Source: CAXXHQ01 sp963665265 (lineage in GTDB: Bacteria; Planctomycetota; Planctomycetia; Pirellulales; Thermoguttaceae). Taken from it: a DNA stretch of 64,000 nucleotides. The notes under the pieces were generated by a model. That model was given only the letters and a program-made list of their open reading frames with translations. It made no database searches and was not told the DNA's origin. The stretch spans positions 3,782,001 through 3,846,000 of the forward strand of contig OY762224.2 of NCBI GenBank assembly GCA_963665265.2, read 5' to 3'. The translations under genes and the position numbers were made by a program. Positions 21,001 to 29,409 of the stretch are shown here, piece by piece; positions within the stretch are counted from its first letter, which is position 1, and each line of letters begins with the position of its first letter.

Positions 21001-24000
21001 CGTCATGACGCCGCTAAAACTTCCGCCGCAAAGTAGCTTGAGCGTTGCTAATCCGGAGCTGTTTCGGATAGAGCTATACTCATCGCCGGTAAGCGAAAGC
21101 GCCGTACAATTGCCCAGAGACAAATCAACCGTACCATGGTTCATGGTTACGTTGCCGTACCCCAACGACATGCCGCCGCCTGTTTGCACCGTTGCGTTAA
21201 TGATTTCAAAGCCGCCGGTAAAATAATTATTGCCTCTAAGACTGAATGAGTCGCCTTCTCCTAAGATTTTCAACGCTACTGAACCGAAGCCGTCTTCGAT
21301 CACGCCCTTAAAATCTCCTCCCTTATCGATTTGAAGCTTCGCAACCGTCCTTGTCGCATTATTGATGATTACCCCGCCGTAATCGCCGTACAACTTTTGA
21401 ATTTCTACCATATGACCGTTTAGATCAAGAGCGCCTCCGGTGGCCGTAACTATTCCGAAATTCAACGCCGTATCGCATCCGATCGCCAAAGTTCCTCCGC
21501 CAATTTCCGTCCCGCCCGTATAAACGTTTGCGCCGCTCAAAGTTAATTTGCCGGCTCCGGTTTTGTACAACTTGCCGGCGCCCGAGATGACGCTCGAAAT
21601 GACCGTGTTACCGGAACCGCCGACGGCGAAGGAATTGCCGGAGGTAATTCCGGCGGTAGCGATCGTGAGGGCTTGAATGGTGGTCGTCACGTCCACTTCT
21701 CCGCCGCCGCTTAAAACGTTAAAGCCGCGCGTATAAGTCGCCGACGTACCCGTGTACGAGAAGACTCCTTTGTGCCCGGACGTATCTCCTAGAACGACCG
21801 CGCTCGTCGCGTTGCCCAAATTGCTCGCCCCGCCGCTTACCACGACGCTCGACGCGTTAAGCGTTCCCTGCTTGATCGTCGTCGCGCCGGTATAGGTATT
21901 GGCTCCGCTCAACGTCAAAGCGGCGCTCCCCGTCTTCGTCAAGCTGCCGCCGCCGGAGATAACGCTCGAAATCGTCGTGCTCCCCGAGCCGCCGATTGTG
22001 AACGCCCCGTCGGCGACAATTCCTGCGGACGCAACAGTCAAGGTTCTGCCGGAATAATATGTGTCGAATTCGCCGCCTCCGCTAAGAATGTTGAAACCTC
22101 GCGTATAAGTCGCCGTCACGCCCGTATAAGACAAGATTCCCTTATGTCCGAACGAATCGCCTAAAACGACCGCGCTCGTCGCGTTGCCCAAATTGCTCGC
22201 TCCGCCGCTGACCGCGACGCTCGCCGCATTCAATGTCCCCTGAGCAATCGTCGTCGTTCCCGTATAAGTATTGGCGCCGCTTAAAGTCAGCGTGCCTGTT
22301 CCCGCCTTCGTCAAACTGCTGACGCCGGAAATCACGCTCGACATCAACACGGAACCGGCGCCGCCGATCGTCAACGGACCGTTTAGCTCGATTCCTTTCG
22401 TATTGATCGTCAACGTTTTTCCTGTGGTAACGACGTCGATCTCTCCGCCGCCGCTTTGCACGACGAGACCGCGGTTAAAGGTCGCCGTCACGCCCGTATA
22501 AGACAAGATTCCGGTATGCCCAAATGAATCGCCTAAAACGACCGCGCTCGTCGCGTTGCCCAAATTGCTCGCTCCGCCGCTGACCGCGACGCTCGCCGCA
22601 TTCAATGTCCCCTGAGCAATCGTCGTCGTTCCCGTATAAGTATTGGCGCCGCTTAAAGTCAGCGTGCCGCTCCCCGCCTTCGTCAAACTGCCGGAGCCGC
22701 TAATCACGCCGCTTAAGGTCAACGTCCCCGAAATATCGACGACCAGCGAACTGTTGTCGACGATGTTGCCCACGACGCTCCCGCCGATTTGCAGCGTCCC
22801 GCCCGAAATCGTCGTTCCGCCGCTATACGTATTCGCGCCGGCGAGAACGACCGTGCCCCCCGCCGAAACGAACGCGACCTTCTTCGTTCCGCTCCCCAGC
22901 GCGTCGTTAATGGATCCGGAAAACGTGCAATCGCCGTTCACCATCAGCGTCGAATTCAACGTCGTGCTGCTGTTGCCGATCGTGCCGCCTCCTGTCAAAC
23001 CGTTGATCGTCAGCGAATAGCCGCCTAAATCCAACGTCGCGTAGACGTCGACCGGTCCGACGCCGAGCGCGGCGTCGGCGCCGACCTTCAACGTACCGTT
23101 CGCGTAGATCTGCGTGCCGCCGCTGTACGTATTGGCTCCCGAAAGCGTTAACTCTCCGCCGTATAGTTTTAAGGTAATCTGCTTGACCCCGTCGTCGAGA
23201 ATTCGACCGGCGTAAGCGCCACCCTGATACACTTCCAAACCGGCCGAAGCGCCGGAATTAATAATTCGGCCGTCGGCCAGACCGTACAAGCCGCCGTAAA
23301 CGTAGGTCTCATAGCCGTTCATGTCGACGACGCCGGAATCCAGCGTCAGATTGCCGTAGCCCAACGCGGTCTCGCTGTCGATCTTCAGCTCGCCCCCTTC
23401 GACTTCCGTGCCGCCGGTATACCAATTCGCGCCGGATAGAGAGAACGCGTCGCCCCACCCCATCGATCGGACGCCCAGATTCGAGACGCCCGAGTCGCGG
23501 ATTTGACCTCGGAAAACGCCCCCCTCGTCCACTTGCAACGTCGCAAACTCGCCGTCGTTCCAAATTAGACTGCTCGAATCGGCGCTGATGAGATGACGCA
23601 CCTCCAAATCGTGACCGTTCAAGTTAACCGTGCCGCCGTTCAGCGTTAAATCGCCGAGACCCAACGCCGCGTCGCTCCACGCGTTGACCGTAGAGCCGAC
23701 GCCGATCGTCGTGCCCCCGGTATAAGTATTGTCGCCGCCGAGCGTAAGCGAATCGCCTCCTTGCATCACGTCCAACGCCACTGTCCCCGCCCCGTCCACG
23801 ATCTCGCCTTGGTAGTTTCCCCCTCTGCAGATTTCCAATAACGCGGAATCGCCGGCCCCGTTGGTTATGCGCCCGGAATCCCCGTTCAAATACACGGCCA
23901 TCACGTCATGGCCGTTCATGTCCAACTCGCCGCCGGCCATCGTTATGTTGCCGTAGCCGAGAGCCCAATCGGCGTCCACCCGAACGATTCCGCTCTCAAT

Positions 24001-26163
24001 CGTCTTGTCCCCATAAAAAAACATATTGTCGCCGCCGATCACGAGAGTTCCGACGCCGCGTTTAATCAGGCCGCCGTTCCCGAATATGACGCCGAGCATC
24101 GTCAAGTCGCCCATCCGATTCACGATCAACATGCCGCCGTCTGAAATGTCGCCCGTGAGCGAGCCCGTCGAACCGCCGTCGCCAATCTGGAGCGCCGCCT
24201 CGATGTCAATCACCGTGCCGCCCGTGTAAGTGTTCGCGCCGGTCAAAATCAACGTGCCGCCGGAGACGGCCAAAGAAACCGTCTTCGAGCCAATGTCCAA
24301 AACGTCGGAAATGACGCCGGAGAAGTTTCCGCCTCCGGAAACAGTCAACGTCGAATTGGTCGTCGAGCTCCCGTTGCCTATATGACCTCCGCCGTTCAAA
24401 CCGCCGATCGTCGGAGAATAACCCGCCAAATCGAGCGTCCCGTTGATGATCACGGCCCCCGTGCCGAGCGCCGTATTGCCGCCGAGAATCAACGTGCCGT
24501 CGTAAGTTTCAGTTCCGCCGCTGTAGCTGTTGTCGCCGCTTAAGGTAAGCCGCCCCGGCGCGTAATCGTAGAAACCGCAGTAACGAATCGCCGTCTCTCC
24601 GTTCGCTCCGTCCGCGATCGTGCCGCTAAAGGAACCTCCAAAATCAATCTGTAACATTCCGCTCCCCGCGGAGCTCGTGATTAAACTGCCTGAATCGCCG
24701 TTTATTCGCGTGACTTCAACGTAATGCCCGTTTAAGTCGAGAGAGCCTCCGCTCATCGTCAGATTGCCGTAACCGAGCGAGTTTTCGCCTTCGCAAATTA
24801 CGACGCCATGATCAATCGTCGTCCCGCCCGTGTAACTGTTGTAACCGCCGAGGATCAACGCATCGCCCCACCCCCAAGCGTAAATGGCGACCGATCCGCC
24901 GGAATCGAAGATGTCGCCTTGGAAATTCCCCCCTGCGCTGACGCGAAGGATTCCCGCGCCGACAGTGTCGGTTATGGAACTGTTCGAATCGCCGTAAACA
25001 TGGAACACGAAAACGTCATGACCGCCAAGGTCGAGAACTCCCCCGATCATCGTCACGTTGCCGTAGCCCAAGGCCCAATTGTGATCCGCCTTGACCGTAG
25101 CGCCGTCGATGATCGTTCCGCCCGTGAAGAAAGTATTTTCACCGCTCAGGGTGAGTTGATCGCCCCAGCCTTCAACTCGCAGACCAATCGAACCTGAGCC
25201 GTCTAAAATCCGCCCCGCGTAGGTTCCCCCGTCGTCAATCTGTAGCGTCGCCGAACCCGCATTGGTCGTGATTAAGCCGCCGGCGCTCCCGTTTAGATGC
25301 CGAACCTCCAAACCGTGACCGGCCAAGTCGACCGTGCCGCCGTTTATCGTCAAATTGTTGTACCCCAATGCCGCGCTTGAACCTAACTGTAACTTGCCGG
25401 CCGAAATCGACGTTCCCCCGGTATACGTATTGTTGCCGCTAAGAATGAGCGTCCCGCTCCCCAGCTTGCTCAGACTTCCCGCGCCGCTAACCACTCCGCT
25501 CAACGTTAAACTGCCCGTCCGATTGACGATCAACTGACCGCTATTAACAACATCGCCGACGATGCTACCCGTCGCTCCCCCGTTTCCTAATTGCAACGCC
25601 CCGGCCGAAATCGTCGTGCCGCCCGTATACGTGTCCGCGCCCGTGAGGATCAGCGTTCCGGAGCCCGACTTCACCAACCTCCCCGCGCCGCTGATCGCCG
25701 ACGAGACCGTCACGCTCGTGGTCGCCACGTTAAACGTCACGTTGCCGCTCAAACCGATTCCCGCCAACGTCACGTTCGTCCCCGTCACGCCAGAATCAAT
25801 TATCACCCCCGAGGTCAACGTCAGACTATTCCCCGAAAGCGTAAAACTATTGTTCTTGAATTCGATCGAATGAAACGACGTACCGGCCGCCAAGTTGTTC
25901 TGCGTCGCCGTCCGCGTCGAGCCGGAGAAGACCAAGTCGTCCCCCGCCGTCGGAGCCGCATTCGTCGACCAGTTCGCCGCCGTTCCCCAATTGTTATCCG
26001 AGCCTAAGCCCGTCCAAGTCACCACCGACAATAATTGACGCCGTTCCAACGGCTCGAACGTCCGCAGCCGGGTCGCTTCGCCAAATCGCTTCGCGGAATT
26101 CGTCTTCGACTTGAAACCCAATCGGGTAAGAGTGCGGCTCAAAAAAGTCTCGGGCTTACGCAT
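18052..26163 (-). CDS. Giant LEPR-XLL / autotransporter-repeat / calpain (C2) protease, larger twin
   Basis: 2703 residues with the same plan as its downstream twin: EPLERRQLL motif, about 2100 residues of autotransporter-associated beta-strand repeats, calpain domain, conserved tail. The triad is Cys2345 (GDCWLIAS), His2499 (GHAYSVVGY) and Asn2521 (KNPWG); spacings are 154 and 22. The extra 433 residues are additional beta-repeat units in the stalk, including an array of about 124-residue units (ASNLGNATSAVVLGD occurs several times). The calpain domain has diverged from the twin far more than the N-terminal third, for example in the segment before the catalytic Cys. Start: ATG with AAAGGAATCC upstream. 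The 97-bp gap to the downstream twin allows co-transcription. Substrate unknown; both proteases look catalytically complete. Confidence 0.9.
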   Translation of the reverse strand: MRKPETFLSRTLTRLGFKSKTNSAKRFGEATRLRTFEPLERRQLLSVVTWTGLGSDNNWGTAANWSTNAAPTAGDDLVFSGSTRTATQNNLAAGTSFHSIEFKNNSFTLSGNSLTLTSGVIIDSGVTGTNVTLAGIGLSGNVTFNVATTSVTVSSAISGAGRLVKSGSGTLILTGADTYTGGTTISAGALQLGNGGATGSIVGDVVNSGQLIVNRTGSLTLSGVVSGAGSLSKLGSGTLILSGNNTYTGGTSISAGKLQLGSSAALGYNNLTINGGTVDLAGHGLEVRHLNGSAGGLITTNAGSATLQIDDGGTYAGRILDGSGSIGLRVEGWGDQLTLSGENTFFTGGTIIDGATVKADHNWALGYGNVTMIGGVLDLGGHDVFVFHVYGDSNSSITDTVGAGILRVSAGGNFQGDIFDSGGSVAIYAWGWGDALILGGYNSYTGGTTIDHGVVICEGENSLGYGNLTMSGGSLDLNGHYVEVTRINGDSGSLITSSAGSGMLQIDFGGSFSGTIADGANGETAIRYCGFYDYAPGRLTLSGDNSYSGGTETYDGTLILGGNTALGTGAVIINGTLDLAGYSPTIGGLNGGGHIGNGSSTTNSTLTVSGGGNFSGVISDVLDIGSKTVSLAVSGGTLILTGANTYTGGTVIDIEAALQIGDGGSTGSLTGDISDGGMLIVNRMGDLTMLGVIFGNGGLIKRGVGTLVIGGDNMFFYGDKTIESGIVRVDADWALGYGNITMAGGELDMNGHDVMAVYLNGDSGRITNGAGDSALLEICRGGNYQGEIVDGAGTVALDVMQGGDSLTLGGDNTYTGGTTIGVGSTVNAWSDAALGLGDLTLNGGTVNLNGHDLEVRHLISADSSSLIWNDGEFATLQVDEGGVFRGQIRDSGVSNLGVRSMGWGDAFSLSGANWYTGGTEVEGGELKIDSETALGYGNLTLDSGVVDMNGYETYVYGGLYGLADGRIINSGASAGLEVYQGGAYAGRILDDGVKQITLKLYGGELTLSGANTYSGGTQIYANGTLKVGADAALGVGPVDVYATLDLGGYSLTINGLTGGGTIGNSSTTLNSTLMVNGDCTFSGSINDALGSGTKKVAFVSAGGTVVLAGANTYSGGTTISGGTLQIGGSVVGNIVDNSSLVVDISGTLTLSGVISGSGSLTKAGSGTLTLSGANTYTGTTTIAQGTLNAASVAVSGGASNLGNATSAVVLGDSFGHTGILSYTGVTATFNRGLVVQSGGGEIDVVTTGKTLTINTKGIELNGPLTIGGAGSVLMSSVISGVSSLTKAGTGTLTLSGANTYTGTTTIAQGTLNAASVAVSGGASNLGNATSAVVLGDSFGHKGILSYTGVTATYTRGFNILSGGGEFDTYYSGRTLTVASAGIVADGAFTIGGSGSTTISSVISGGGSLTKTGSAALTLSGANTYTGATTIKQGTLNASSVVVSGGASNLGNATSAVVLGDTSGHKGVFSYTGTSATYTRGFNVLSGGGEVDVTTTIQALTIATAGITSGNSFAVGGSGNTVISSVISGAGKLYKTGAGKLTLSGANVYTGGTEIGGGTLAIGCDTALNFGIVTATGGALDLNGHMVEIQKLYGDYGGVIINNATRTVAKLQIDKGGDFKGVIEDGFGSVALKILGEGDSFSLRGNNYFTGGFEIINATVQTGGGMSLGYGNVTMNHGTVDLSLGNCTALSLTGDEYSSIRNSSGLATLKLLCGGSFSGVMTDSGEGVLALEVEGSTLTLSNYNRFSGGTTIDPLGTVKVGHDGALGYGAVIVNGRLNLNGQTPIIGDLSGSGLIANNSAYSVGVLVVTGSGTFSGVIADTFGSSGMGTALEVSGGLLTLTGKNTFTGYTTISDWSSLNLVGSLASNEIINNGSLSLANAGAVTLSNEMSGYGILVKSGEGALTISGDNVGFSGAIDVTGGMITLGSDTALGTGDLTMENDAKLFLNGHDNSLHPLSSFNLLNGFVSEGVLAANSSFNLYEGLIAADLIGSGSLSKNGSGTVTLVGANTYLGSTNALEGVLIVGSTQSLPTGTTVTGSGTVLSSQTTLYWNGGDGEWNATNAWHYADGTLTSWIDGSNAAFSGGAAVTISGTVNSMFVTFASGNYSVSGGQINVPYFTCIDTGSGTVSVSSDVIGAGVIAKKGSGSLALVGAPDFTGAVWADTGTLALNFTTMPTSLPSVAPDKDGKVIGAGLLTWQDSTLYHEVQTRFSDLIIDRSDMLAILNSVASRGAVTAAELSDLRMIVDNPQIIVMPDYVNVLASDVVEGNQANALYQGQTLGNLAVGSNSTQLTNLINKWFFGLDRPAMDIGTPADYGGGYYSFADLSLAGADGTFKWEDMHQGSVGDCWLIASLGSLANASQSVISNMFINNGDGTWTVRFYYNNGGIVTADYITVDQYLPKSSWGAYAYAWPDCLWIPLIEKAYAQWCETGHSGRTSVNAYSSLFSGLFYEVYMAAAGKETTTISGTSAICAALDNHEAIGFNSYMISSGLQAQYGFVAGHAYSVVGYYFDARANDYRFILKNPWGYYEPSDILASDLTCVDVVDPSGTTPAGSTLASASLTSAANMTTSFASLALNAAPDFAYSPKTISMTSSESIFNRIASQPFFENRREATSLPNESQTRADAIASLSVDFSSGFNSAEKLATAGVLEDISSDYVSLAPAADSTDSFADFDLVRHLHSHKKLTQLEDATDAVFSDENNFILL
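22154..22296 (-). repeat. Direct repeat inside the larger twin (copy 1)
   Basis: A 143-bp block repeated essentially unchanged at 22526-22668, a period of 372 bp or exactly 124 codons. Shows recent in-frame expansion of the beta-repeat array. Confidence 0.85.
22526..22668 (-). repeat. Direct repeat inside the larger twin (copy 2)
   Basis: Second copy of the 143-bp block at 22154-22296, in the same reading frame. Its right end overlaps the start of block C (22646-22845), so the array mixes repeats internal to this gene with segments shared with the twin. Confidence 0.85.
22646..22845 (-). repeat. Near-identical segment shared with the twin gene (block C, copy 2)
   Basis: Counterpart of 15331-15530. 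Past 22845 the sequence continues with repeat units absent at the corresponding place in the twin. Confidence 0.85.
23440..24259 (-). repeat. Near-identical segment shared with the twin gene (block B, copy 2)
   Basis: Counterpart of 15531-16350. Boundaries fall inside repeat units, as expected of homologous recombination between repeats. Confidence 0.9.
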
Positions 26164-26173
26164 CGTCGGATTC
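25010..26173 (-). repeat. Near-identical 5' segment shared with the twin gene (block A, copy 2)
   Basis: Counterpart of 16801-17964; includes the start codon and ribosome-binding site of the larger twin. Confidence 0.92.
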
Positions 26174-26670
26174 CTTTACAGAATGGAATAAGGCGTCGTA
26201 TGCGACGCACGTCCGGTGAATGTGCAGTGATTACGAGCGCGGATATACAAACAGAAAGGGAAGGGGAGGAGACAAAAGGAACGCGATCCCAAACGAGACG
26301 TTGAACGTATCGTTTTAAGAACGCGCGCCGAAAAACGAAAAGCGCAGCCTTCTTTCGTGTTTTTAATGCAACCTTGTCAGTCAGAACGAGAAACGCCGCA
26401 AACGGCGTGCAATCGTCGGCCGGAAAAGAACCAGGAAAGAAAATCCGCCAAAGGTAGTAACATCGAAGAGGCAAAGAAGGATTATAGCAGCCCATGCAAT
26501 CGGTGCAAGCATTATTTTCTACTTATATTGCTTTATGCATACTGAATTGACAAAAATGATTGCCTCAGACACGAAATAGAGATGCAACCAAATTGGCCTA
26601 AATGGCGGAATGCTTGCAAAAGCCAATAGTAAACGCCCGGAGTCAGTCACTGTCCGCGGGCGTAAAAGAG
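26164..26670. other. Intergenic region upstream of the giant genes
   Basis: Probable promoter region of the leftward giant-gene pair and 3' flank of tRNA-Ala. No gene supported: the longest leftward frame here (about 118 codons) overlaps the giant gene's start, has a basic, cysteine-rich composition and shows no domain. Confidence 0.35.
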
Positions 26671-26743
26671 TGGAGACGAACGGGCTCGAACCGTCAACAT
26701 CCAGCTTGCAAAGCTGGCGCTCTCCCAATTGAGCTACGTCCCC
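26671..26743 (-). tRNA. tRNA-Ala (anticodon TGC)
   Basis: A 73-nt cloverleaf read leftwards: acceptor GGGGACG pairs with CGTCTCC and includes the G3-U70 pair that identifies alanine tRNAs. The D-arm is GCTC...GAGC, the anticodon stem CCAGC/GCTGG with loop TTTGCAA, and the T-arm carries TTCGAGC. The 3' CCA is not encoded. Confidence 0.97.
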
Positions 26744-26858
26744 GTTGATCATAACCCCGACGCCGACGCGTCGGATTCGCAGAACAATTCGCCGCAAAGA
26801 AATTTTCCGGGCGGCGACTCGCAAAGATAACACCGTCGCCACAGGCAAGACGGGGAAG

Positions 26859-26932
26859 TGGGCGCACCAAGATTCGAACTTGGGACCTCGTCCTTATCAG
26901 GGACGCGCTCTAACCAACTGAGCTATGCGCCC
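26859..26932 (-). tRNA. tRNA-Ile (anticodon GAT)
   Basis: A 74-nt cloverleaf read leftwards: acceptor GGGCGCA/TGCGCCC, D-arm GCTC...GAGC, anticodon stem CGTCC/GGACG with loop CTGATAA, T-arm CCAAG/CTTGG with TTCGAAT. CCA not encoded. It lies 115 bp upstream of tRNA-Ala on the same strand, the order typical of an rRNA-operon spacer, but no rRNA is adjacent. Confidence 0.97.
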
Positions 26933-27327
26933 GACATGCCGAACGGCGACGCCTCCCAAGGGAGAACTCGCCATACGATTCATTCGGCTCAACACCGGGA
27001 AAACATGGGATTTTACACCATAGATACGCCATGTCAAACGGGGGCGCCTAATTTTCCGCAACTGTTTATCGGCAAATACGTTACGCATTACGCCTTTTTG
27101 CAGTTTTACGCAACAAGATAGGCAGCATCGGCAAACCAGGACGCCAGCACCCCCTACAACGCCCCTTTTTCCTCTCTCCGCAGTTTGCCTGTATAATTCC
27201 CGCAACCGGAAAGTTTTTCGCAATCCTCTTATGCCGCATGTCCGGTCAGGCCGAAACATTATACGGCTCATCATCGAGCGACCGCGTTCGCGGTTCGGAT
27301 TTCGATCGTTCAGGAAGGAACTTTAGG
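26933..27327. other. Intergenic region upstream of the tRNA pair and the thioredoxin-fold gene
   Basis: Divergent promoter region. No 16S rRNA 3' end (anti-Shine-Dalgarno region) is present, so the tRNAs are not the spacer of a local rRNA operon. TATAAT occurs at 27193-27198, a possible -10 for the rightward gene, but no convincing -35 accompanies it. Confidence 0.3.
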
Positions 27328-29235
27328 ATGATCACGACAGGCAAAAAAACGATATGCATTTTGGCGTCCGCATTGGCGCTGGTCAGCTTTTCGCGAGCCC
27401 AGGCGGCAGCCCCCAGCGTCGAACAGGCTCTCAAGCTTCGCCCCGTTCAGCAAGGCGTCGAATACGACGTTCCCACGGCGGCCGAGGCGGCGAAGTGCAA
27501 AATCTCCAGCCGAAAGATCGACGGACAAGTCGGTTGGGTCGTCGAAGACGCCAACGGAAAAATTCTTCGTATGTTCGTCGATACGAACGGCGACAACGTC
27601 GTCGATCAATGGCGCTACTATAACGAAGGCCTCGAAGTCTATCGCGACATCGACACGGACCACAACGGAAAAGTCGATCAATGCCGATGGTACAACACCG
27701 GAGGATCGCGTTGGGGACTCGATAAAAACGAGGACGGCGAAATTGATGCTTGGAAATCCATCTCGGCCGAAGAGGTTTCGGCGGAAGTCGTGGCGGCCGT
27801 GGCCAATCGAGACGTAAATCGGTTCCTTCGCGTCGCGCTCTCGAACGACGATCTAAAATCGCTCGGACTCGGCGCCGCCCGGTCCGATGAATTGGCCGAA
27901 AAAATTTCCAAACTGGAATCCGGCTTTAAGCTCTTCGCCGCCCGTCAAAAAATAATCGGGCCGCAAGCGACCTGGGCGCAATTTAGCGCGAATAAGCCGG
28001 GCGTCGTTCCGGAAGGAACAGAAGGCTCAACGAAAGACCTCCGCGTTTACGAAAACGTGTTGGCCCTCGTCGAATCAAACGGGAAGAGCGGACAATTGCA
28101 GGTCGGCACTCTCGTCGCGGTGGAGGACGGTTGGCGAGTGATCGATTTGCCGCATGATCCTTCAGCCGAAGCACAAGCCGACGCCTCGCGTTCGGGCTAT
28201 TTCTTCCAAGCGCCCGCCGGACGAATCGGCGGAAGCGGCGCGGTCGGCAACGACCGATTGCAAAAGCTGCTTGACGATCTAGCGGCGTTCGACAAAGTGG
28301 CCGCCGGCGCAACTTCGCCGGAGGAGCAATCCGATAATATCAAAAAGCGAGCCACGCTTCTGGAAAAAATCATCGCCGAGGCCAAGACGCCTACGGAGCG
28401 AGAGAGTTGGATACATCAGCTTACCGACATGATTAGCTCGGCCGTCATGACGGGCAACTGCCCGGACGGCGCCGATCGACTCAAAACCCTTGCCGAGAAG
28501 CTTGAACGCAGCGATGCCGATCGCAATATTTCAGTTTACGTGAAATTCCGTCAATTAACGGCCGCCTACGCCTTGAGCTTGCAAGCGCCGAAGGCCGACT
28601 TTGCGAAAATCCAAACCGCTTGGACCGAAACGTTAGAAAAATTCGTCGCCGACAATCCGAACGCGCCCGATGCCGCCGAAGCGATGCTGCAATTGGCCAT
28701 CGCCAAGGAGTTCGCCGCGCAAGACGAAGAGGCGATCAAGTGGTATAGCCGAATTCTCGATAGTTTTGCCAATTCGGCCGCGGCGAAAAAAGCCGCCGGC
28801 GCGAAAACTCGCTTGGAGTCGGAAGGCAAAGCGGTCACTATCTCCGGCAAGTCGCTGACGAACGGGCAACCGCTTGCGTTGTCGCAATTCCGCGGCAGCG
28901 TCGTCGCGGTGTATTATTGGAACTCGACGAGCAACTCGTTGAAGACCGACGTTCTCTCGCTCAAAGATTTATCGAAGAAGTACGGTAAATCGTTCGTCGT
29001 CCTTGGCGTAAACGTCGACGCGAACCAAGCCGACGCTCAAGCCTTCGTCACGCAGAACGCACTCCGCTGGCCTCAAATTTTTGAGGAAGGCGGCATGGAT
29101 AGCGCCCCGGCCAATCAAATGGGCATCCTCACCGTTCCGACGATCATCCTAGTCGATCAAAACGGCAAGGTCGTAAACCGTTCGATTCAGGCCGAAGAGC
29201 TGGAAAACGAAGTGAAACGATTGCTCGGCAAATAG
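27328..29235 (+). CDS. Secreted thioredoxin-fold (TlpA/AhpC-like) protein without the CxxC pair
   Basis: 635 residues. Start ATG at 27328 has AGGAAGGAA upstream and yields a signal peptide (ILASALALVSFSRAQA). Residues of about 85-150 hold three acidic calcium-loop-like repeats (DTNGDNVVD, DTDHNGKVD, DKNEDGEID). A helical, Ala-rich middle with TPR character follows (DAAEAMLQLAIAKEF, EEAIKWYSRILDSF), then a TlpA-like domain from about residue 505 (SGKSLTNGQPLALSQFRGS to ILTVPTIILVDQNGKVV). Where active members read WCxxC, this one reads WNSTSNSL (Trp531 onward), so both redox cysteines are missing. Likely a periplasmic or outer-surface scaffold rather than a disulfide reductase. Intrinsic terminator follows. 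Confidence 0.85.
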   Translation: MITTGKKTICILASALALVSFSRAQAAAPSVEQALKLRPVQQGVEYDVPTAAEAAKCKISSRKIDGQVGWVVEDANGKILRMFVDTNGDNVVDQWRYYNEGLEVYRDIDTDHNGKVDQCRWYNTGGSRWGLDKNEDGEIDAWKSISAEEVSAEVVAAVANRDVNRFLRVALSNDDLKSLGLGAARSDELAEKISKLESGFKLFAARQKIIGPQATWAQFSANKPGVVPEGTEGSTKDLRVYENVLALVESNGKSGQLQVGTLVAVEDGWRVIDLPHDPSAEAQADASRSGYFFQAPAGRIGGSGAVGNDRLQKLLDDLAAFDKVAAGATSPEEQSDNIKKRATLLEKIIAEAKTPTERESWIHQLTDMISSAVMTGNCPDGADRLKTLAEKLERSDADRNISVYVKFRQLTAAYALSLQAPKADFAKIQTAWTETLEKFVADNPNAPDAAEAMLQLAIAKEFAAQDEEAIKWYSRILDSFANSAAAKKAAGAKTRLESEGKAVTISGKSLTNGQPLALSQFRGSVVAVYYWNSTSNSLKTDVLSLKDLSKKYGKSFVVLGVNVDANQADAQAFVTQNALRWPQIFEEGGMDSAPANQMGILTVPTIILVDQNGKVVNRSIQAEELENEVKRLLGK

Positions 29236-29261
29236 CCGATTCGTTTCCGAATGATATTGCG

Positions 29262-29293
29262 AAAAGGGATGGCCGACCGCCGTCCCTTTTTGT
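29262..29293 (+). terminator. Intrinsic terminator of the thioredoxin-fold gene
   Basis: AAAAGGGATGGC pairs with GCCGTCCCTTTT around a short loop, followed by TTTTTG; 26 bp after the stop codon. Confidence 0.85.
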
Positions 29294-29409
29294 TTAATGA
29301 GGATTGTCATTTTAACGGCGGCGGGACATAATGTCGGGTGTATTACCGTCGGCGCTTTCAACGACGCGATCTTCAAATCTAATTCAACTTTTCCTGGGGA
29401 GACCTAGTC

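Noticed and set aside
26139..26495. A 118-codon leftward frame upstream of the larger giant gene.
   Set aside because: Overlaps that gene's start, has no ribosome-binding site and reads like random basic, Cys-rich sequence.
26933..27240. A 16S rRNA 3' end ahead of the tRNA-Ile/Ala pair.
   Set aside because: No conserved 16S tail or anti-Shine-Dalgarno sequence was found on the relevant strand.
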